Positions 60,898 through 64,000 of a stretch of DNA of 64,000 bases are shown piece after piece. Location: positions 47,106 through 111,105 of the forward strand of contig CAYPTB010000039.1 of assembly GCA_964413535.1 (NCBI GenBank), given 5' to 3'. The position numbers were made by a program, and so were the translations under genes. The stretch is from CAYPTB01 sp964413535 (GTDB lineage: Bacteria > Planctomycetota > UBA1135 > GCA-002686595). Numbering within the stretch: the first letter of the stretch is position 1; each line of letters starts with the position of its first letter. The notes below the pieces were generated by a model. That model was given only the letters and a program-made list of their open reading frames with translations. It made no database searches and was not told where the DNA came from.

Positions 60898-61509
60898 GTG
60901 CACTTCGTGTACGACTCGTCGCGCCGCCTGACGAAGGCGATCGAAGTCGACACGAACTCGGTCGCGGCCGACCTGGAAACCTGGTTCCAGTACCGGCGCG
61001 ATTCGCGGCTCGAGCGCCGGCGCAGCGCGCGCGGCTTCTTCACCGACTTCGAGTACGACGCGGCGCGCCGGCTCGAGAAGGTGATCGATTCCCTGGGCAA
61101 CGAGGTGAGCTTCGAGCTCGACGCGAACGGCAACCGCGAGAAGGTCTTCTCGACGGAGAAGGTCACGGGCTCCCCCGACGAGGTCTACGAGGCGCGCTTC
61201 GTCTACGACGCGCTCGACCGCGTGACCGAGCGGCGCGTCCTCGATCGGATCACTTCGGCGGTCGAGCAGGTCTGGACCTACGACTACGACCTGCGCCCCA
61301 ACCTCACGGAGGTCGTGGATCCAAATCCGAACGCGCTCCTGCGGGAGGCACTGAGCTCGCCAAGCGCGAGATTCCTTCTCAATGACGCCGGTTCGTTCAA
61401 GGTTGTCGCCGATCTCGGCAGAGCAATAGGCACCAAGGGCCAGACGGGAATAAAAGCTGTTGTCGACTTTGCGGGCAATGTAATCACCTGGTTTCCTGTG
61501 CGGCCATGA
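60898..61509 (+). CDS. Rhs YD-repeat core fragment with short variable C-terminal toxin
   Basis: Open frame of about 203 residues from GTG 60898; an upstream TTG at 60775 is unconvincing. The first about 140 residues are Rhs/YD repeats: HFVYDSSRRLTKAIEVDTNS, ETWFQYRRDSRLERRRSARG, FFTDFEYDAARRLEKVIDSL, GNEVSFELDANGNREKV, FVYDALDRVTERRVLD, WTYDYDLRPNLTEV. The sequence then changes (from about 61320) to a C-terminus with DAGSFKVVADLGRAIGTKG then QTGIKAVVDFAGNVITWFPV, typical in shape of BECR-fold RNase toxin tails. It lacks the full Rhs shell, so it is a truncated or orphan Rhs-CT module. Its stop overlaps the next gene's ATG, the usual layout of a toxin and its immunity gene. Confidence 0.6.
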   Translation: MHFVYDSSRRLTKAIEVDTNSVAADLETWFQYRRDSRLERRRSARGFFTDFEYDAARRLEKVIDSLGNEVSFELDANGNREKVFSTEKVTGSPDEVYEARFVYDALDRVTERRVLDRITSAVEQVWTYDYDLRPNLTEVVDPNPNALLREALSSPSARFLLNDAGSFKVVADLGRAIGTKGQTGIKAVVDFAGNVITWFPVRP

Positions 61510-61949
61510 GGCTCGTATTCAGCAATCTCCACTTCGACGGTGAGATTCGAAGCAAGTGGGACGTGCTGCTTCGCATCGTCGGCGATTTCGCCATCGTCAC
61601 CGGAGATCGCCAGCTGTACGGGGAAGTTGAGTTCTGCCTCGTCGAGTTCGCCATCGCTCTGGCGAACTGGCTGGCAACTGCGACCGACGACGGGCCCGAT
61701 TTCGTCTACACGTCGATGGAATCTGAGACCGAGGGACTTGTGCGGTTCACGCTTGCCGAGTTTGGGTCCTGGAAGGTCTCCGCGGCACACCAGCACTACG
61801 ACGAGGTCGCTCAGCTCACTACCGACGAAGTCGGGTGCGCGGCGCGAGCGTACATCCAGCAGCTCCGGGGAGCTTTGCTGCCCGCAATCGACATCTGCGA
61901 CTGCATCGAGAATGCAGACGTGCTGAAGGCTGCTCGCACATGGAGGTGA
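61506..61949 (+). CDS. putative immunity protein for the adjacent Rhs C-terminal toxin
   Basis: 147 residues, ATG overlapping the Rhs-toxin stop by 4 bp. The sequence (MRLVFSNLHFDGEIRSKWDV, EFCLVEFAIALANWLATAT, FTLAEFGSWKVSAAHQHYDE, IQQLRGALLPAIDICDCI) is similar in shape to small DUF7878-type or immunity proteins; it is acidic, cytoplasmic and of typical immunity size. The position immediately after a variable Rhs C-terminus is the main argument. No enzymatic motif. Confidence 0.6.
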   Translation: MRLVFSNLHFDGEIRSKWDVLLRIVGDFAIVTGDRQLYGEVEFCLVEFAIALANWLATATDDGPDFVYTSMESETEGLVRFTLAEFGSWKVSAAHQHYDEVAQLTTDEVGCAARAYIQQLRGALLPAIDICDCIENADVLKAARTWR

Positions 61950-62053
61950 GGCGAAGACGGGCTCTCCTTGACATCCCAGGTATCCTCCCGCATCCCGCGC
62001 GGGATGGGGTGTCCATTTTTTCGGGGCAAGGTCAGAGATCCCAGGAGAACAAA

Positions 62054-62264
62054 GCGCGCGGCTTCTTCACCGACTTCGAGTACGACGCGGCGCGCCGGCT
62101 CGAGAAGGTGATCGATTCCCTGGGCAACGAGGTGAGCTTCGAGCTCGACCCGAACGGCAACCGCGAGAAGGTCTTCTCGAAGGAGAAGGTCACAGGCTCC
62201 CCCGACGAGGTCTACGAGACGTGCTTCGGTTACGACTCGTCGCGCCGCCTGACGAAGGCGATCG
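62054..62264 (+). pseudogene. displaced second Rhs core fragment
   Basis: 62054-62236 repeats 61027-61209 with seven mismatches in 183 bp and encodes FFTDFEYDAARRLEKVIDSL onward. 62231-62264 is then identical to 60910-60943 (YDSSRRLTKAI). The order of the two blocks is reversed compared with the first copy, so this is a remnant of a longer repeat array. No start is evident and the translation soon loses Rhs character (from about 62265). Together with the toxin/immunity pair it suggests recombination between Rhs cores. Confidence 0.65.
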
Positions 62265-62366
62265 CTGCAGCAAGTCGACACCCTGCCTGCCTCCCAGAGG
62301 TGAAGCGCACGGCGCAACTAAGATCCGCAGCGAAGAGGACAGGCTCAGCATGGCCTTCCGCCATCT

Positions 62367-63743
62367 TTAGGGATGGTCTTGCACGGCAGTGGCGGCCACG
62401 CGCGCGTCGATCGCGCGCGCGGTGGTTTGGCCGGCGGCCACGTCCACGCGGGTGAGGAGCAGGCCGCCGACGACGAAGAAGGCAAGGATGAAGGGGATCG
62501 CGCTCTCCGTTCCGCCGGTGGTGACGATCAGGAAGGTGAAGAGGGCTGCGCCGGCGATGCCGGCGAACTTCTCGCCGACGGCGAAGAAGGCGAAGAACTC
62601 GCCGGACTTGTGCTTGGGGATCATGCTCGCGAAGAGCGAGCGCGAGAGGGCTTGGCAGCCGCCCTGGACCATGCCGACGAAGACGGCCAGGGCGATGAAC
62701 TCGCGCTCCGTTTCCATCTGGTAGCCGTAGATCGTGATGAGGGCGTAGGCGGCGAGTCCGGCGAGGACCATGCGCTTCGTGCCGAAGCGCTCGGCCAACA
62801 GGCCGAAGCCGAAGGCGAAGGGCACGCCGACGAACTGCACGAGGACGATCGCGGCGATCATGATATCCGTCGCGAAGCCCTTGTCGGCGCCGATGGTCGT
62901 CGCCATGCGGTAGATGGTCATGATCCCGTCGTTGTAGACGAGGAAGGCGACGAGCAGCAGGAAGGCTTGACGGTAGCCGCGCAGCTCGGTGAAGGTCTCG
63001 CGCAGGCGCGTGACGGCGACGCGCAGCGGGTTCTGACCGGGACGCTCGTCGGACTCGAGCCGGCGCGGCGGCTCCTTCACGCGCAGGAAGAGCGGGATGG
63101 AGAAGAGCGCCCACCACACGGCGACGGAGAGGAACGCGAGGCGCGTCGGGAGCGTGCTCTCGCTCGCGTCGAGGTCGGCGCCGGCGGGGAGTCCGAACCA
63201 GTCCGGGTTCTGGATCCACGCGAGGTTGAGGAGCAGCAGGATCCCGCCGCCGAGGTAGCCGAGGGCGTAGCCCGCCGTGGAGAGCCGGTCCAGCTCGCCC
63301 TCGCGCGCGACGTGCGGGAGCAGCGCGTCGTAGAAGACGAAGCTCCCCGACGCGCCGATGTTCGCGAGGACGAACAGCACCATGCCGAGCAGCCAATCGC
63401 CCTGCTCGACGAGGAACATGCAAGCCGTCGCGGAGATGCCGATGCACGCGAAGAGCGCCAGGCACTTCTTCTTGACGCCGCGATAGTCCGCCAGCGCCCC
63501 GAGCACGGGCGACATGACGGCGACGACGCACAGCGCGAGGGTCGTGGCGAGGGAGTGGCGCGCGGAGGAGGTCGTGTCGTCGAGGTTCACGGCGGCGACC
63601 GTCTTGAAGTAGATCGGCCAGACCGCCGTGATGACGGTCGTGATCAGGGCGGAGTTGGCCCAGTCGTACAGCGCCCAGGCGCGCAGCTCGGGGCGGTGGA
63701 GCGCGAGGCGCTCGAGGATGGGCGTGCGGCCGGCGGGGGCCAT
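62367..63743 (-). CDS. MFS transporter, UMF1/Atg22-like
   Basis: 458 residues with about 12 membrane helices. Features of the UMF1/vacuole-effluxer group: ALYDWANSALITTVITAVWPIYF near the N-terminus, SPVLGALADYRGVKKKCLALF, FVFYDALLPHVAREGELDRLS, YNDGIMTIYRMAT, GMVQGGCQALSRSLFASMIPKHKSGEFFAFF and FGVGEKFAGIAG-like (VGEKFAGIAGAALF). These proteins export small solutes such as amino acids. ATG at 63743 preferred to TTG at 63782. The stop is 103 bp beyond the Rhs remnant. Confidence 0.85.
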   Translation of the reverse strand: MAPAGRTPILERLALHRPELRAWALYDWANSALITTVITAVWPIYFKTVAAVNLDDTTSSARHSLATTLALCVVAVMSPVLGALADYRGVKKKCLALFACIGISATACMFLVEQGDWLLGMVLFVLANIGASGSFVFYDALLPHVAREGELDRLSTAGYALGYLGGGILLLLNLAWIQNPDWFGLPAGADLDASESTLPTRLAFLSVAVWWALFSIPLFLRVKEPPRRLESDERPGQNPLRVAVTRLRETFTELRGYRQAFLLLVAFLVYNDGIMTIYRMATTIGADKGFATDIMIAAIVLVQFVGVPFAFGFGLLAERFGTKRMVLAGLAAYALITIYGYQMETEREFIALAVFVGMVQGGCQALSRSLFASMIPKHKSGEFFAFFAVGEKFAGIAGAALFTFLIVTTGGTESAIPFILAFFVVGGLLLTRVDVAAGQTTARAIDARVAATAVQDHP

Positions 63744-63801
63744 GCTCGGCGGCACGGTAGCCGGGGCCGGGGCGAGCGACAACGCCCGTGAGCGCGGCGT
63801 C

Positions 63802-64000
63802 TCAGGCCGACTTCGAGAGGACCGGCGTCCCGCCGTCGCGGCACACGCGGTTGCGGCCGGCGTCCTTGGCGCGGTAGACGGCGGCGTCGGCGAGCTTCAA
63901 GAGCTCGTCCACGCTGTGGAGACCGCGGTGGATCGCGGCGACGCCCACGCTGAGCGTGACACCGCCCTTGAAGTGAGGGGTGTCGACGGAGTGCTCCTCG
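63802..64000 (-). CDS. GGDEF diguanylate cyclase, C-terminal end (partial)
   Basis: Only the last about 65 residues lie in the window; the gene continues beyond base 64000. The translation shows VTLSVGVAAIHRGLHSVDEL, LKLADAAVYRAKDAGRNRV, the C-terminal helix and strand of GGDEF domains. It makes or senses cyclic di-GMP. The active-site GGDEF itself is outside the window, so activity cannot be judged. Confidence 0.82.
   Translation of the reverse strand, partial: EEHSVDTPHFKGGVTLSVGVAAIHRGLHSVDELLKLADAAVYRAKDAGRNRVCRDGGTPVLSKSA

Overview
The window is about 70% GC, densely coded and almost free of mobile DNA. It looks like chromosome from an uncultured or little-studied Planctomycetota member. 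The evidence is indirect: abundant secreted proteins and lipoproteins of unknown function, a transmembrane Ser/Thr kinase fused to a formylglycine-enzyme-fold domain, FG-GAP and TPR/HEAT repeat proteins, a sulfatase-superfamily protein, an opp-type permease with a large extracytoplasmic insert, and a secreted protein beginning with an HGGTYRGP-type N-terminus. This is inference; there is no rRNA or phylogenetic marker except FtsH.

Layout. 1-3383: three small secreted proteins. 3387-11149 (minus): an ASST-like lipoprotein, a receptor-like kinase, a GT-C glycosyltransferase and a sulfatase-fold hydrolase; the last two overlap by 4 bp. 11307-15368 (plus): peptide/solute ABC transporter substrate-binding protein and two permeases without ATPases, ended by a 13-bp-stem hairpin. 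15445-17574 (minus): a secreted protein with a C-terminal GspG-like module. 17575-18500: about 0.9 kb of decayed DNA holding a remnant of an alpha/beta hydrolase and a WD40 remnant. 18501-25363: FG-GAP protein, polytopic membrane protein, alpha/beta hydrolase, lipoprotein. 25482-27534: ECF sigma/anti-sigma pair and a RAYT-type transposase. 28096-37015: polyferredoxin-TPR fusion, secreted protein, M14 peptidase and HEAT-repeat protein. 37126-43285: GNAT, D-threonine-aldolase-like enzyme, TPR-CHAT protease and a SAP/DUF6434-like protein. 43467-48939: soluble transhydrogenase, HDOD protein, M20 peptidase, small lipoprotein, heptosyltransferase. 49099-54638: FtsH and an Mla-type lipid transport operon (E-F-D-lipoprotein). 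54714-60167: ROK kinase with GH63-like glucosidase, then a PHP/DUF3604 lipoprotein. 60255-62264: an Rhs toxin/immunity island of lower GC. 62367-64000: an MFS transporter and the C-terminal end of a GGDEF protein.

Functional units that can be argued from the sequence: the Mla operon (overlapping genes; retrograde or anterograde phospholipid traffic), the sigma/anti-sigma switch (overlapping stop/start), glucose release and phosphorylation (GH63-like plus ROK, 1 bp apart), and a polymorphic-toxin cassette (Rhs core, short variable C-terminus, overlapping immunity gene, orphan second immunity gene and a displaced Rhs core copy). The Rhs island is the best candidate for something worth describing; next are the receptor kinase whose FGE-like domain has lost a catalytic cysteine and the exported TPR-CHAT protease with near-identical 126-bp repeats.
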